Shown piece after piece: positions 26,691 through 35,866 of a DNA stretch of 64,000 nucleotides; the stretch's first letter is position 1; each line of letters starts with the position of its first letter. The translations under genes were made by a program, and so were the position numbers. Below the pieces are notes generated by a model, which was not told the DNA's origin, made no database searches, and saw only the letters and a program-made list of their open reading frames with translations. The stretch comes from Bacteroidetes bacterium UBA1947 (GTDB lineage: Bacteria; Bacteroidota; Bacteroidia; Chitinophagales; Chitinophagaceae), in NCBI GenBank assembly GCA_002336915.1, contig DDET01000061.1, positions 62,001 through 126,000 on the forward strand, written 5' to 3'.

Positions 26691-29165
26691 TTATTTTATA
26701 TCCCAAATTAATTCTTTCTCACTATTTACGCGGGCTTCAACGGTATTTCCTTTTTTGATCTCGCCGTTTATTATCATGCGGCTCAAAGGTTTGCGCAATG
26801 ATGTGCGGATGACCCCTTTGAGCGGGCGCACACCATATTTGGGTGTAAAACCAAGATTAGCAAGGTGTTCAGCAGCATCGGGGGTAACGGTGAAGGTAAT
26901 GCCTTGTTGTTCCAACTGCTTCACCAATGGCTTGAGGTGTATGTTGAAGATACGGACTACGTTCTCTTTGCTAACCGGTGCAAATGGTATTATCTCTGTA
27001 ACGCGGGCAAGAAACTCAGGCCTGAAGTAGCGCGACATGATATCGAGCATATCTTCCGACTTGGGGATGATACCCTCGTTGAAACTGCTTATGATATGCT
27101 CTGCACCGATATTGGAAGTAAAGAGGATAACCGCATTTGAGAAGTCGCCTTCCTTGCCCAGCCTGTCGTGCATCTTGCCTTCATCCAGTATCTGGAGGAA
27201 GATATCAAACACCGAGGGGTGCGCTTTTTCTATTTCATCGAAAAGCACTATTGCATAGGGTTGCTGGCGTATTTTATTTACCAGCATACCGCCTTCTTCG
27301 TAACCTACATAGCCGGGGGGAGCGCCATACAGCAAGGCGGCGGAGTGTTCTTCCTTGAACTCGGACATGTCGAAACGTATCATGGCATTCTCATCCTGGA
27401 AGAGGAATTCAGCCAAAGATTTAGCCAGTTCTGTCTTACCTGTACCTGTTGGGCCCAGGAAGAAGAACGATGCTATTGGTTGCCCGGCCTTATTTAAGCC
27501 TGAACGTGATTCAAGTATGGCATCAGCAACAGTCTTGAGCGCATGGTCTTGTCCTATCACACGCTGGCGAAGGTGGTCTTCCATACTTACCAGCCTTTGC
27601 TGTTCCTTGGTCTGTATCTTGCCGAGGGGTATGCCTGTTATATTTGCCACTACCGCACTCAGGTCAGTGGGATCAATTTGTTCTTTTTTATCATTTGCAA
27701 CAATGCCGAGGCTATCCAACAGATCGTTGATATAGCTGCGCATTTCAACTATGTCCAATATCTTCTTAAACTCTTTTTCTTCGTTGTAACGTGCAAGCAA
27801 TACAGGACTAAGTCCTGCCTGCATTTCGGTATACACCCAGCGTAGTTGCTCTTCGCCTGCCCCGTCGCCAAGTTCAACCATGCGTGTTTTGAAATTCTCC
27901 ACATCGCCTGCAGCGGTATCGGCCATCATGCGGCAAACAGCAAGGGTCCTATCGAGCAGATCAATAGCAGAGTCGGGGAGCTTACGGTCTTTTATAAAGC
28001 GCCTGGCAAGTCGTATAGCTTCCGGGAAGACCTCGTCTTGTATGCCCAGCTTATGATGTTTTTCGTAATTGGCTGCCTGGTTGCGCAGCATTTTTTCGGC
28101 TATGCCCGCATCGGGTTCGCTTAATTTAACTACTTCAAAACGCCTGCTGAACGTTTCATCTTTCTCAATGCTCTTGCGATATTCATCGAGCGTAGTGGTG
28201 CCAACAACAGTAAGTACACCTTTAGCCAGCTCGGCCTTAAGTATACTGGTGGCGCCACCATTGGGATTATTGCGGTCGATGAGAGTATGTATCTCGTCGA
28301 TGAAGAGGATGGGTTTCTCCATGTTGGAGAGGTCGCGTATTATCTTCCTGATCCTGTCTTCGATCTCGCCTTTGTAGGCTGCGCCTGCAAGGAGCGCGCC
28401 ATTGTCTATTTCGTAGATAGACACATCGCGGAGGTGTTCAGGTACACGACCTTCTATAACTGCGAGTGCAAAACCATCGAGCAGGGCAGTCTTGCCCACA
28501 CCTGAATCGCCGGTGATAATGACGTTAGACTTGCTTTTGCGGCTGATGATCTCGCACATTTGCCTGATCTCTTTGTCGCGGCCTATTACAGAAAGCAAGG
28601 TGCCGCTGCGCGCCTGCTGCAGCTTATCAATACAGTATTTATTGAGCGCTTCGTATGAGCTATTGCCCACCGTGCGTTTTGCACTATTGTCGCTGCCGTT
28701 TGTTTTTCCATTCCCGTTGCTCGTTACACCAGCTTCATACCATTGCAAGAGTTGCGCAGAAGTAACAGGATATGTCTTGAGCTGCTCATAGGCAAAAGCC
28801 ACACCCGGTGTGGATATAGATATCAATAAGCACTCAGGCTCTATGGCATTGTATTGCAGTTTTAGTTTAAGGTGGTCGGCTTCATTGAACATGGCCTCAC
28901 AAGCTTCGTCGGGCTCGGGGCTGTCAGTTAGCCGGGGCGCACGCGGGTACTGCTCTATGCGTATCTCAGCCCATTCCTCCAGGTAATAAACGTCGACACC
29001 CTGTGCTTCCAGGAACTTTAAAACAGGCAGGTCTTTATGCAGTAATGCCTTTAATATATGGGCTGCCGAATAGGTGGCGTGCATATTTTCTTTGGCTATT
29101 TGCCCGGCGATATGCAAGGCTTGCTCTGCTGTAGGTGAGAACGAATATGAAGTAAGTGTAGGCAT
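26691..29165 (-). CDS. clpV: T6SS sheath-recycling AAA+ ATPase ClpV (TssH)
   Basis: The 824-residue protein has a Clp N-domain (about residues 1-145), a first AAA+ domain (Walker A GDSGVGKT at 219-226; Walker B ILFIDEIHTL near 286-295), a short middle domain and a second AAA+ domain (GPTGTGKTELAKSL; IVLFDEIEKAHP). A ClpB-type C-terminal domain completes it. In T6SS this hexameric ATPase disassembles the contracted sheath. ClpV differs from ClpB mainly by genome context, and here the next genes are tssB, hcp and tssC. It is the first gene of the unit, divergent from the plus-strand TraN-like gene. Confidence 0.93.
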   Translation of the reverse strand: MPTLTSYSFSPTAEQALHIAGQIAKENMHATYSAAHILKALLHKDLPVLKFLEAQGVDVYYLEEWAEIRIEQYPRAPRLTDSPEPDEACEAMFNEADHLKLKLQYNAIEPECLLISISTPGVAFAYEQLKTYPVTSAQLLQWYEAGVTSNGNGKTNGSDNSAKRTVGNSSYEALNKYCIDKLQQARSGTLLSVIGRDKEIRQMCEIISRKSKSNVIITGDSGVGKTALLDGFALAVIEGRVPEHLRDVSIYEIDNGALLAGAAYKGEIEDRIRKIIRDLSNMEKPILFIDEIHTLIDRNNPNGGATSILKAELAKGVLTVVGTTTLDEYRKSIEKDETFSRRFEVVKLSEPDAGIAEKMLRNQAANYEKHHKLGIQDEVFPEAIRLARRFIKDRKLPDSAIDLLDRTLAVCRMMADTAAGDVENFKTRMVELGDGAGEEQLRWVYTEMQAGLSPVLLARYNEEKEFKKILDIVEMRSYINDLLDSLGIVANDKKEQIDPTDLSAVVANITGIPLGKIQTKEQQRLVSMEDHLRQRVIGQDHALKTVADAILESRSGLNKAGQPIASFFFLGPTGTGKTELAKSLAEFLFQDENAMIRFDMSEFKEEHSAALLYGAPPGYVGYEEGGMLVNKIRQQPYAIVLFDEIEKAHPSVFDIFLQILDEGKMHDRLGKEGDFSNAVILFTSNIGAEHIISSFNEGIIPKSEDMLDIMSRYFRPEFLARVTEIIPFAPVSKENVVRIFNIHLKPLVKQLEQQGITFTVTPDAAEHLANLGFTPKYGVRPLKGVIRTSLRKPLSRMIINGEIKKGNTVEARVNSEKELIWDIK

Positions 29166-29320
29166 AATTCAATACTGCATTTATGAGTAATAGAATTAAT
29201 CTTAATAAAGTTAAGAATAATACTTAAATATAGCTATTTAAGGTATGAAATAATAGTGAACGGAATATATCTTTCCCCATAAAATAGTATTTTTATCTGG
29301 CTAATACCCCCGTAAAATAG

Positions 29321-31189
29321 ATGCTTCGCAAAGTATTATATATCGTTTTTGGATTACTTGTTCTGCTTTTCGGTGACGCCGGAATGCTGAATGCCCAAAA
29401 CCTGAATGGCGAAGTAATACAGGTGGCTGCGGACGCCCTTACGGTATTAAAATTCAACTCTGAAATAAAGCGTTACGAACTTGGTGACAGGAATGGCTAT
29501 ACCTGCCAGGTAAGGGACAACGATAATTCGGTAGTGATAAAGACGCTGGCCGATAGCTGCGGGGCTACTAACCTGATAGTGACGGAAGGGAAGAGAAGCC
29601 ATTATTTTATCATCCACTTTCTGAAGGACATAGACATTAATAAGACGAAGTTGTTCTATGATTACTCGGACCTGAAGGAGCTGAAAAGACTGGTGAGTAA
29701 TGGTGAGGCCCTGGCATCGAATACGAAGGACGAGACAAAGGACGATAAGAAAGACAAAAAACAGCGGAAGAAGGAGAAGGAAGAGCTGGAAGCGAAAGCC
29801 AGGGAGGCAGAATGGCTGGCCCAGGACCAGAAACTGAAAGAGCAGGAAGCACTTGCTGCCAATAAACCGAAAGAGCAAGATGCAGTAGCCAGTGCTGCGG
29901 AGCCCGCCGGGAAAAAGAATAAGAAGAATGACAAGCCCCGGGAGCAGCCTGCGGAACCAGTAGCAAAACAAAACGATGAGGCTAAGACCGCAGGCGTAAA
30001 CAATAATACCGCTGCCCCTTATAAAGAAGAGACTATAGCCAGTGCGCCGGAGCCAAAGGGTAAGAAGAATAAGAAGGACGCCAAAGGAAAGGCAAAACAA
30101 ACAGGGCCTAAGGAAGAGCCCGTGGTGGCTAATACTTTTACCGTAAAACAAGATACGATCAACGAGAACACAGGTGAGCCTATAGCGAGCGCACAGAGGC
30201 CAAAGGGTAAAAAGAATAAGCAAGATATTAAAGGGAAGCAAACCGAAGCTAAAGAACAGCCGGCAGCAGGGGCTAATACTATTACCGTAAAGCAGGATAC
30301 GATCAAAGAGCAAAAGGGTGAGCCTGTAGCCAGCGCGCAAGAACCTGCGGGGAAAAAGAATAAGAAAGACACAAAAGGGAGCGTGAAACAAACTGAGCCT
30401 AAGGAACAGCCTGTGGCAGCAACTACAAATAATACTACACAGTCGGACACGAATAAAGCCCAGCCTGTAGCAAGCGCGCAGGAACCTGCAGGTAAAAAGA
30501 ACAAGAAGGATGCAAAGGGGAAAGTAAAGCCAGTTGAAACGAAGGAAGAACCTGTTGTGGCGATGGCTGAGCCTGAGAAGAAAGTAACACCGGCACCAAA
30601 GCAAGATGCCAAAAAGGATAGCATAGCAAACGCAAAGGCTGAAATGCAAAAGCTGGTGGCGAAGGAAAAGGAAAGGCAAGCATTGCTGAAAAAATACCCG
30701 AACATAAATTTTGCGGAGCCGCCTGACGGGCAAATGCTGACGGGTGATTTCTTTGTGCCGACGGACACGGCCGAGAACTATACTGTGAGTGCAGCGATAT
30801 TGCAGAAGGAAGCGGGCAAATTAAACATCACATCGACCAACGATAAGGGGCTGGAAGTAACGCTGCAGGACATAACCTTTAGCGGGGTTAACGCTTATAT
30901 GCGCCTGCTGATAAGGAATAAGGGCAAGAATGAAGTGCCTGTAGGCAAGATGAATGTACAGTGGAATAAAAGCAGCGGAGGCAGCTATAATTTATTTGCC
31001 TGTTACGTGACAAGCTTCCCGATCATACCACCCGGAAAGGAGGTAACCATCGTATATTCAACAAGAGCTGTTAATGCGGGTAATAGCGATAATTTCATCT
31101 TCACGATGAATGACCGCCAGGATAAATTCAGTACGAATTTGAGTTTCGGTGGAGATGTCTATACGACCGCAATGGGCTGGAAGCCCTGA
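29321..31189 (+). CDS. Secreted TraN (DUF4138)-like protein with repeat-rich linker, in the T6SS locus
   Basis: The 622-residue protein has a signal peptide (about residues 1-25, cleavable, no lipobox cysteine). Residues about 30-125 form a beta-rich domain (LKFNSEIKRYELGD, TNLIVTEGKRSHYFIIHF) that resembles the N-terminal part of TraN/DUF4138 conjugation proteins. Residues about 130-460 are a charged linker with five copies of an ASAxEPxGKKNKKD motif spaced 47-50 residues apart. Residues about 470-622 are a second beta domain, ending in TMNDRQDKFSTNL and YTTAMGWKP. It lies between clpV and PAAR on the opposite strand. I infer a periplasmic or outer-membrane-associated T6SS component, possibly in the place of TssR or TssQ. 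Similarity to TraN is from reading alone. A TATTTTTA element near 29288 could be its -7 box. Confidence 0.6.
   Translation: MLRKVLYIVFGLLVLLFGDAGMLNAQNLNGEVIQVAADALTVLKFNSEIKRYELGDRNGYTCQVRDNDNSVVIKTLADSCGATNLIVTEGKRSHYFIIHFLKDIDINKTKLFYDYSDLKELKRLVSNGEALASNTKDETKDDKKDKKQRKKEKEELEAKAREAEWLAQDQKLKEQEALAANKPKEQDAVASAAEPAGKKNKKNDKPREQPAEPVAKQNDEAKTAGVNNNTAAPYKEETIASAPEPKGKKNKKDAKGKAKQTGPKEEPVVANTFTVKQDTINENTGEPIASAQRPKGKKNKQDIKGKQTEAKEQPAAGANTITVKQDTIKEQKGEPVASAQEPAGKKNKKDTKGSVKQTEPKEQPVAATTNNTTQSDTNKAQPVASAQEPAGKKNKKDAKGKVKPVETKEEPVVAMAEPEKKVTPAPKQDAKKDSIANAKAEMQKLVAKEKERQALLKKYPNINFAEPPDGQMLTGDFFVPTDTAENYTVSAAILQKEAGKLNITSTNDKGLEVTLQDITFSGVNAYMRLLIRNKGKNEVPVGKMNVQWNKSSGGSYNLFACYVTSFPIIPPGKEVTIVYSTRAVNAGNSDNFIFTMNDRQDKFSTNLSFGGDVYTTAMGWKP
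29888..30520 (+). repeat. Five in-frame degenerate repeats of about 145 bases
   Basis: The motif ASA-x-(E/R)P-(A/K)-GKKNK(K/Q) occurs at residues about 190, 240, 289, 337 and 384 of the TraN-like protein, a steady spacing of 47-50 codons. The third and fourth units share a further element (TVKQDTI). This suggests expansion by unequal recombination or slippage. Confidence 0.8.
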
Positions 31190-31194
31190 TAAGA

Positions 31195-31497
31195 TCAGCC
31201 GCCTATCATAACCGTGGGGCAACCCAAAATTATCTTACCCCCGTGTGCGGTAGAGTCCCCCATTCTTGCAGCAGGTTTTCCGCCGACGAGTACGGTTGCC
31301 GAACCAAGAATTATTGTATCCGGAGGACCCGTGCATACGCACATATCGCCCATTACCGCCGCGGGCTGACCGCCTATGAGTACGGTGGGGCAGCCTGGGC
31401 CGGAAACAGGACCGCCAACGTGGGGTATAGGAGGTACTCCCGGTGTTGCCATCGGGCATACATGCATATCGCCTATTCTTGCTGCGGGTTGTCCCAT
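31195..31497 (-). CDS. PAAR spike-tip protein
   Basis: The 100-residue protein is a complete PAAR domain without extension. It has three repeats of PAARIGDMH/PAAVMGDMC/PAARMGDST followed by hydrophobic VLIGG/VLVGG/VMIGG strands, with His and Cys residues positioned for zinc binding. PAAR proteins sharpen the VgrG spike and can carry effectors. Here it has no cargo domain. It ends five bases from the convergent TraN-like gene and starts 27 bases downstream of vgrG. Confidence 0.92.
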   Translation of the reverse strand: MGQPAARIGDMHVCPMATPGVPPIPHVGGPVSGPGCPTVLIGGQPAAVMGDMCVCTGPPDTIILGSATVLVGGKPAARMGDSTAHGGKIILGCPTVMIGG

Positions 31498-31524
31498 ATG
31501 AGTCGTTAATTCAAAATTACGATA

Positions 31525-33408
31525 TTAATTTATTTTCACCAGCGAGCCGGTAATGTTTGTAATGCCATTGCTCTTCAGTTCCACCTGTGCAGTACCTGAA
31601 ACGGTTGTATTGACACCTTTGGCATCAAGACTAGTATCCGCATCTATGGCCACTTGCTGGCCCTTAATGTTCACTGCCTTCATAGTGCCTTCGAGGTTCA
31701 GTTCCTGGTTGGCCTTTATACTGATGTTCTCCGCCGTCATGTTTATAGATTGATCGGCCTTGATATCAATAGTCCCTTTTGATTCGATCGTTATTTTATT
31801 GCCGCTGCTCTCCAGCATTATTTTTGTTACCAGTTCGCCGTTGCTTAGCACACCAATTTTGATACTGTCTCCACTGTTCAGCTGTGTTACAGAATAGTTG
31901 TTGTCATCGCTGCCTGACTCCAGCCACATATAAGTATCGGAATCCTTCCGCTTTTGCAGCAGTGCATTAAAGGGACGCTGGTTGATAAAATTGTCGGTAA
32001 TTATCAGTCCACCCTGGTCGTCGTCTATTTCAAGCCTGCGGCCATCTTTGGAGGATAGTATCTTCTTAAAATTGCTGGCGTGTTCGTGGCCCGATTTATT
32101 TTTATCGGTATGAAAGGCGCCAATAACGTATGGCTTATGCGGGTTGTTTTCTACAAAACCAACCATTACCTCTTCGTCAACTTCAGGCAGGAAGCGGAAG
32201 CCCTTATCTTTGCCTGCATAAGGTGTCATTACACTTATCCAGGGCGTGGATTCAGATTGCGGTTGCCATGCGAAGCGCACCTTTATCCTGTCAAGGCCAT
32301 CGGGGTCGTCGTTGTCTACTACCAGTGCAGCTTGTTCATAACAGGGCGCTGAAAGGATGGCATTGACATCTGTATATGGAGGTACGTCTATTTCAGTTGG
32401 AACGCCTGTAAACCTGCTAATGTAATTATGTTCATTTTCGCAGGAATGGTGTACTTCTGTGATATAATATTCCCCGGCGCTGCGATTCTGCTCATCCATT
32501 ATTTTGATCTTGTCACCAAGATTCAGCACTGCTTCGTTGCTGGTTGCGGTTATGTACACTGTGGCGGCGGCAATCGCCCTGGACCTTTGCTGAGCGATAA
32601 AATCCAGCGTTTGACTGCTGCCCGCCCTCGGAACGTTAATGCCTGCTGAATCGTTCGGGAAAATATGCTCTCCGGCCTGAATGCCTGCATCGATAAGGCC
32701 CGAGCGTTCAGAACGTGCGTTCTGTGTTTTAGTGATCACTTCGCCTTTGAACCTGTCAAAACCGAAAGCGTTGAAGGAGGACTTGGCTATGGATGAACTG
32801 ATCTGGACATTCTCTATTTCTACGCCTACGTGCAGGGTTTTTTCGCCGGAATTGGGATTGCCCAGGCGCATCTCTGTACCATTATAGTAAAACCATTCTC
32901 CAAGGCCCACAGCTATCATCTTGTAAAAAGCGAAGGTGGTGCTGTTGTACTGGACGCTATACTGTATCTCGCTTGAGTGGTTAGGTGACAAGCTCAGGCG
33001 TGTGCCATTTGCCGTGTTGAGTGTGTTAAATATCTGGGTGACGGTTTTATCGGAGAAAGAATTGCATTCTTTTACATGGTCCAGCTTTACGAACAAGCCT
33101 TTGCCTGTGATATCATATTCCGAACCGAGCTGGTGTTCGTTCACGCATTTTATGGCACATATGATACCTTTAAACGTGTAGTTGTCGCCAATATGTATGG
33201 TCACTTCTTTAGACAAGGCCCTTTGGTAAAAGGATATATGATTGGCAAGGCTTACTTCGCCGCCTTCCGGGCGCCACCTGAACGAAAAGTCATTCACATC
33301 GGCCAGGTACTGATCAATAACAAGATCGGAGAACTGTACCTCTTCGTTTTCTCCTTCTACATTTATCCTGGTATGAATAAGCTGAAAATCACCTGATCCG
33401 GGCGGCAT
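31525..33408 (-). CDS. tssI: T6SS spike protein VgrG (TssI)
   Basis: The 627-residue protein has the gp27-like domains (about residues 1-340, LNLGDKIKIMDEQ), a gp5 OB-fold (about 355-450, DPDGLDRIKVRFAWQPQS and FRFLPEVDEEVMVGFVENNPHKPYVIGAFH), and a C-terminal needle of short repeated beta strands (KITIESKGTIDIKADQSINM) from about residue 530. There is no appended effector domain. VgrG trimers form the membrane-piercing spike topped by PAAR. It sits between hcp (33486-33872) and PAAR in one minus-strand unit. Confidence 0.94.
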   Translation of the reverse strand: MPPGSGDFQLIHTRINVEGENEEVQFSDLVIDQYLADVNDFSFRWRPEGGEVSLANHISFYQRALSKEVTIHIGDNYTFKGIICAIKCVNEHQLGSEYDITGKGLFVKLDHVKECNSFSDKTVTQIFNTLNTANGTRLSLSPNHSSEIQYSVQYNSTTFAFYKMIAVGLGEWFYYNGTEMRLGNPNSGEKTLHVGVEIENVQISSSIAKSSFNAFGFDRFKGEVITKTQNARSERSGLIDAGIQAGEHIFPNDSAGINVPRAGSSQTLDFIAQQRSRAIAAATVYITATSNEAVLNLGDKIKIMDEQNRSAGEYYITEVHHSCENEHNYISRFTGVPTEIDVPPYTDVNAILSAPCYEQAALVVDNDDPDGLDRIKVRFAWQPQSESTPWISVMTPYAGKDKGFRFLPEVDEEVMVGFVENNPHKPYVIGAFHTDKNKSGHEHASNFKKILSSKDGRRLEIDDDQGGLIITDNFINQRPFNALLQKRKDSDTYMWLESGSDDNNYSVTQLNSGDSIKIGVLSNGELVTKIMLESSGNKITIESKGTIDIKADQSINMTAENISIKANQELNLEGTMKAVNIKGQQVAIDADTSLDAKGVNTTVSGTAQVELKSNGITNITGSLVKIN

Positions 33409-33485
33409 CTGTATCTGTTTAATTTTTTGAAAAAGAAATAAGCCCGGGATACAGGCGTATCCCGGGAGCTACAAAGACTTGTATA

Positions 33486-33872
33486 CTAAACCCATTCGTT
33501 AGTGTGCGTGCCGTTGCCCATGGTTATTTCTTTTGCCGAGATGGTAAAAGACATGGTCATTGGATTGGTATTAGCAGAATGGAACATTTCCTCGTAACTT
33601 ATCAGGTAACCTTCTTTCCATTTTAGTTCTTTCAAGGTAGCGTCAGAGTCGCGTTTGATGAATACGATGCTGCCGTCTTTCCGCTCAAAGTTGTTACACA
33701 TCCACTCGAAGAAGTCGGTTTCAGCAGTGCTTTCAACCGTAACGTTGATCTTGCCACCGCGAGTGACAGAAGATGGACGGCCGGTGGGGTCCACTTCCTG
33801 GTTCAGGCTATAATCGCAATCAAGAATATTCAATTCTTTGCCTGCCACTTTTAGTCTTGCTTTAAAGCTCAT
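33486..33872 (-). CDS. tssD: T6SS inner-tube protein Hcp (TssD)
   Basis: The 128-residue protein matches the short Bacteroidota Hcp/TssD: MSFKARLKVAGKELNILDC, the DPTGRPSSVTRGGKI loop, FFEWMCNN and the C-terminal strand MTMSFTISAKEITMGNG. Hexameric rings of it form the tube ejected by sheath contraction. It is the first gene of the hcp-vgrG-PAAR unit. It is probably the main tube subunit, while the extended paralogue at 25559-26164 is a variant. Confidence 0.93.
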   Translation of the reverse strand: MSFKARLKVAGKELNILDCDYSLNQEVDPTGRPSSVTRGGKINVTVESTAETDFFEWMCNNFERKDGSIVFIKRDSDATLKELKWKEGYLISYEEMFHSANTNPMTMSFTISAKEITMGNGTHTNEWV

Positions 33873-34074
33873 AATCGGATATATTAATGGTTAAATAATA
33901 ATAGACGGATTCCTAAATTAAAACTTTTCCTACACATATTTGAGTAATTTTTTTTTAACGTAAAAAAAGAGCGATTCAATTGGTATCTACAATTAATTAT
34001 GTTATTTTTCTATTAAGAACCGTTGGCAGTAGCCATAATGCGCGTTCTTTTATACTTTCAGGCCGGATAAAAGT

Positions 34075-34986
34075 ATGTTACCCCAAAACGACAAATACGA
34101 GGCTATAAATTACACTTTCCTGAGGGCGGAGGCACTTTGTGCCGACCTGCTAGGCAATGGCTTTTCTTTTAAAGACCTGGTTATCAAGCATGCAGGCTCG
34201 TTTAAAAAGAGCTATCGTAATGATGTTGAGTCGCTTAGCGTAGACAACATCGATGGTCCGGATAAGGCGAGGCTTGAAATTGAGCTGAACAGGGACGGTA
34301 TTTATGATCGCTTGCCCGAGGGCTTATTCCACCAAAGCAGGGGAAATGCCAACACGAGCGGCCTCGCAAAGATGGTGGAAGAATACAAACGCTATCGTGA
34401 TGAGGAGAAAAATGCAAGGAAGTTCTTTCATCCGCTGGACCAGGAGCTGTTCCGGTATTCAGTGCTTGTGGAGCAGGAAGAGAGGAATCTGCAGATGGGC
34501 ATGCTCAGGGGTAGCCTTGAACATACTTTTAATAAGTTTTGGGATATACCTGCCGGCTTGCCCGGGGGGCCTGCATCTGTGCTGGCACGCATCATGCCGT
34601 GGCTACACAGGATAAAGGGAGACAGGGTATTAACAGCAAAAGCACTTGGAATGATGCTGGAACTGCCGGTTTCTATAAAAGAATATTATGCAGAGGAGCA
34701 GCGCCGCGAAGAAAATGTATTCAGGCTGGGGGATGGGGAACTGGGCGTAGATACGGTGGTGGGAAATATGTTCATGGAACCATCTCTATGCTGGGAGTTC
34801 ACGATAGAGGACGTACCCGGTGATGAAATTGTTTCATACACCAATGAAAACCCCCATGCGCGCTTTTTAAAGCATTTTACTGATGTGTTCATTCCTATAG
34901 AAATTGATGCGATATTTGTTTACGAATTAGAAACCACGGCAAACCGCGAGGAAGAAAATGTTTTGGGCTATAGCTTAACTATTTAA
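34075..34986 (+). CDS. tssG: T6SS baseplate protein TssG
   Basis: The 303-residue protein is assigned as TssG by its position as first gene of the plus-strand baseplate operon, by its length, and by general pattern: an N-terminal helical part, the central motif GLPGGPASVLARIMPWLHRI (about residues 177-196) and a beta-rich C-terminus with IPIEIDAIFVYELE. TssG with TssF and TssE forms the wedge of the T6SS baseplate in the cytoplasm. TssG is poorly conserved, so the assignment leans on context. tssN follows after seven bases. Confidence 0.75.
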   Translation: MLPQNDKYEAINYTFLRAEALCADLLGNGFSFKDLVIKHAGSFKKSYRNDVESLSVDNIDGPDKARLEIELNRDGIYDRLPEGLFHQSRGNANTSGLAKMVEEYKRYRDEEKNARKFFHPLDQELFRYSVLVEQEERNLQMGMLRGSLEHTFNKFWDIPAGLPGGPASVLARIMPWLHRIKGDRVLTAKALGMMLELPVSIKEYYAEEQRREENVFRLGDGELGVDTVVGNMFMEPSLCWEFTIEDVPGDEIVSYTNENPHARFLKHFTDVFIPIEIDAIFVYELETTANREEENVLGYSLTI

Positions 34987-34993
34987 TACAGAG

Positions 34994-35851
34994 ATGGCGA
35001 TCAAGTTGTTTTTAATGTACATGGGCGGTTTTCTCGGGGTCTCAATAGCCCTGCTGGCGATGGTAAAGCAATTTGCCGCCGACATAGCGGAATATGGGAA
35101 GAAGCCAGTTTTATACGGTGTCCTTTTAGCCCTTTGCACGGGTATATTATCATTTGGCGCTACCTATGCAAGTTCTGATCTTTTTCTTGTGTTCTGGTTG
35201 ATGGCAGCAATATTCCTTGTGTCGGGTATGGTCTATATGGGGGTGATGCATAGTAAGTTCTTCAAGCTAAAAGAAGACAGCGATAAGAGTAAAGTATTTA
35301 TCGGGGAGCTGATGTATATGCTGGCTATCATCTTTGTTACTATCGTAGTTTTTGCCTGCATGCAGTATTTCCTGCGCGACCGGTTTTATCTTTTTTATCC
35401 TGTTTTGTTCAGTATCATCATGTTCGCTGTGCCTTTCCTGGTCAGCAATACATTCAACGCGGCGTATAACATACCTGCGGCCTATTATACCACATGGCAG
35501 TACCCGGTGAATAACCCGATAGACCCCCCGGATGATAATGGTAATGAACGGCTGGTGGTGATAGGTTTTGAGATAGGTAAGAAGATAAGCGATCAGCATA
35601 AGACATTTTTCAGGGCCAAGGCGCCGGAGGAGATACAGTTAGGTGAGTTGTTCTATCATTTCATCAACGACTATAATGAATTGCAGAGCGAGACACCAAT
35701 ACAATATATTAATGCGGAGAATGAACCGGTGGAGTGGTGGTTCAGGATAAAGACAAAATGGTACCAGCGCAACAGGATACTGGATCCCGGGCTGGCAATA
35801 AAGCATAATAAGATTAGCGAGAACTCAGTGATAATTTGTGAACGTATTTAA
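34994..35851 (+). CDS. tssN: T6SS inner-membrane protein TssN
   Basis: The 285-residue protein has five predicted membrane helices (about residues 5-25, 39-57, 62-83, 105-127, 133-152) and a cytoplasmic C-terminal domain (about 160-285). Both features fit TssN of Bacteroidota. In Bacteroides fragilis, TssN is part of the TssNQOPR membrane complex and connects it to the baseplate. The C-terminal domain contains GFEIGKKISDQHKTFFRAKAPEE and EWWFRIKTKWYQRNRILDP, rich in basic and aromatic residues as in interaction domains. It lies between tssG and tssK. Confidence 0.85.
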   Translation: MAIKLFLMYMGGFLGVSIALLAMVKQFAADIAEYGKKPVLYGVLLALCTGILSFGATYASSDLFLVFWLMAAIFLVSGMVYMGVMHSKFFKLKEDSDKSKVFIGELMYMLAIIFVTIVVFACMQYFLRDRFYLFYPVLFSIIMFAVPFLVSNTFNAAYNIPAAYYTTWQYPVNNPIDPPDDNGNERLVVIGFEIGKKISDQHKTFFRAKAPEEIQLGELFYHFINDYNELQSETPIQYINAENEPVEWWFRIKTKWYQRNRILDPGLAIKHNKISENSVIICERI

Positions 35852-35866
35852 TTATAAGCAAGCAGT

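Noticed and set aside
26691..29165. General chaperone ClpB instead of ClpV
   Set aside because: It is organised with tssB, hcp and tssC, which fits the T6SS recycling ATPase.
29447..30768. Long minus-strand reading frames of 249 and 428 codons opposite the TraN-like gene
   Set aside because: They mirror the lysine/glutamate-rich repeat linker, give low-complexity Leu/Phe/Ser products, and have no recognisable domain. The plus-strand gene explains the region.
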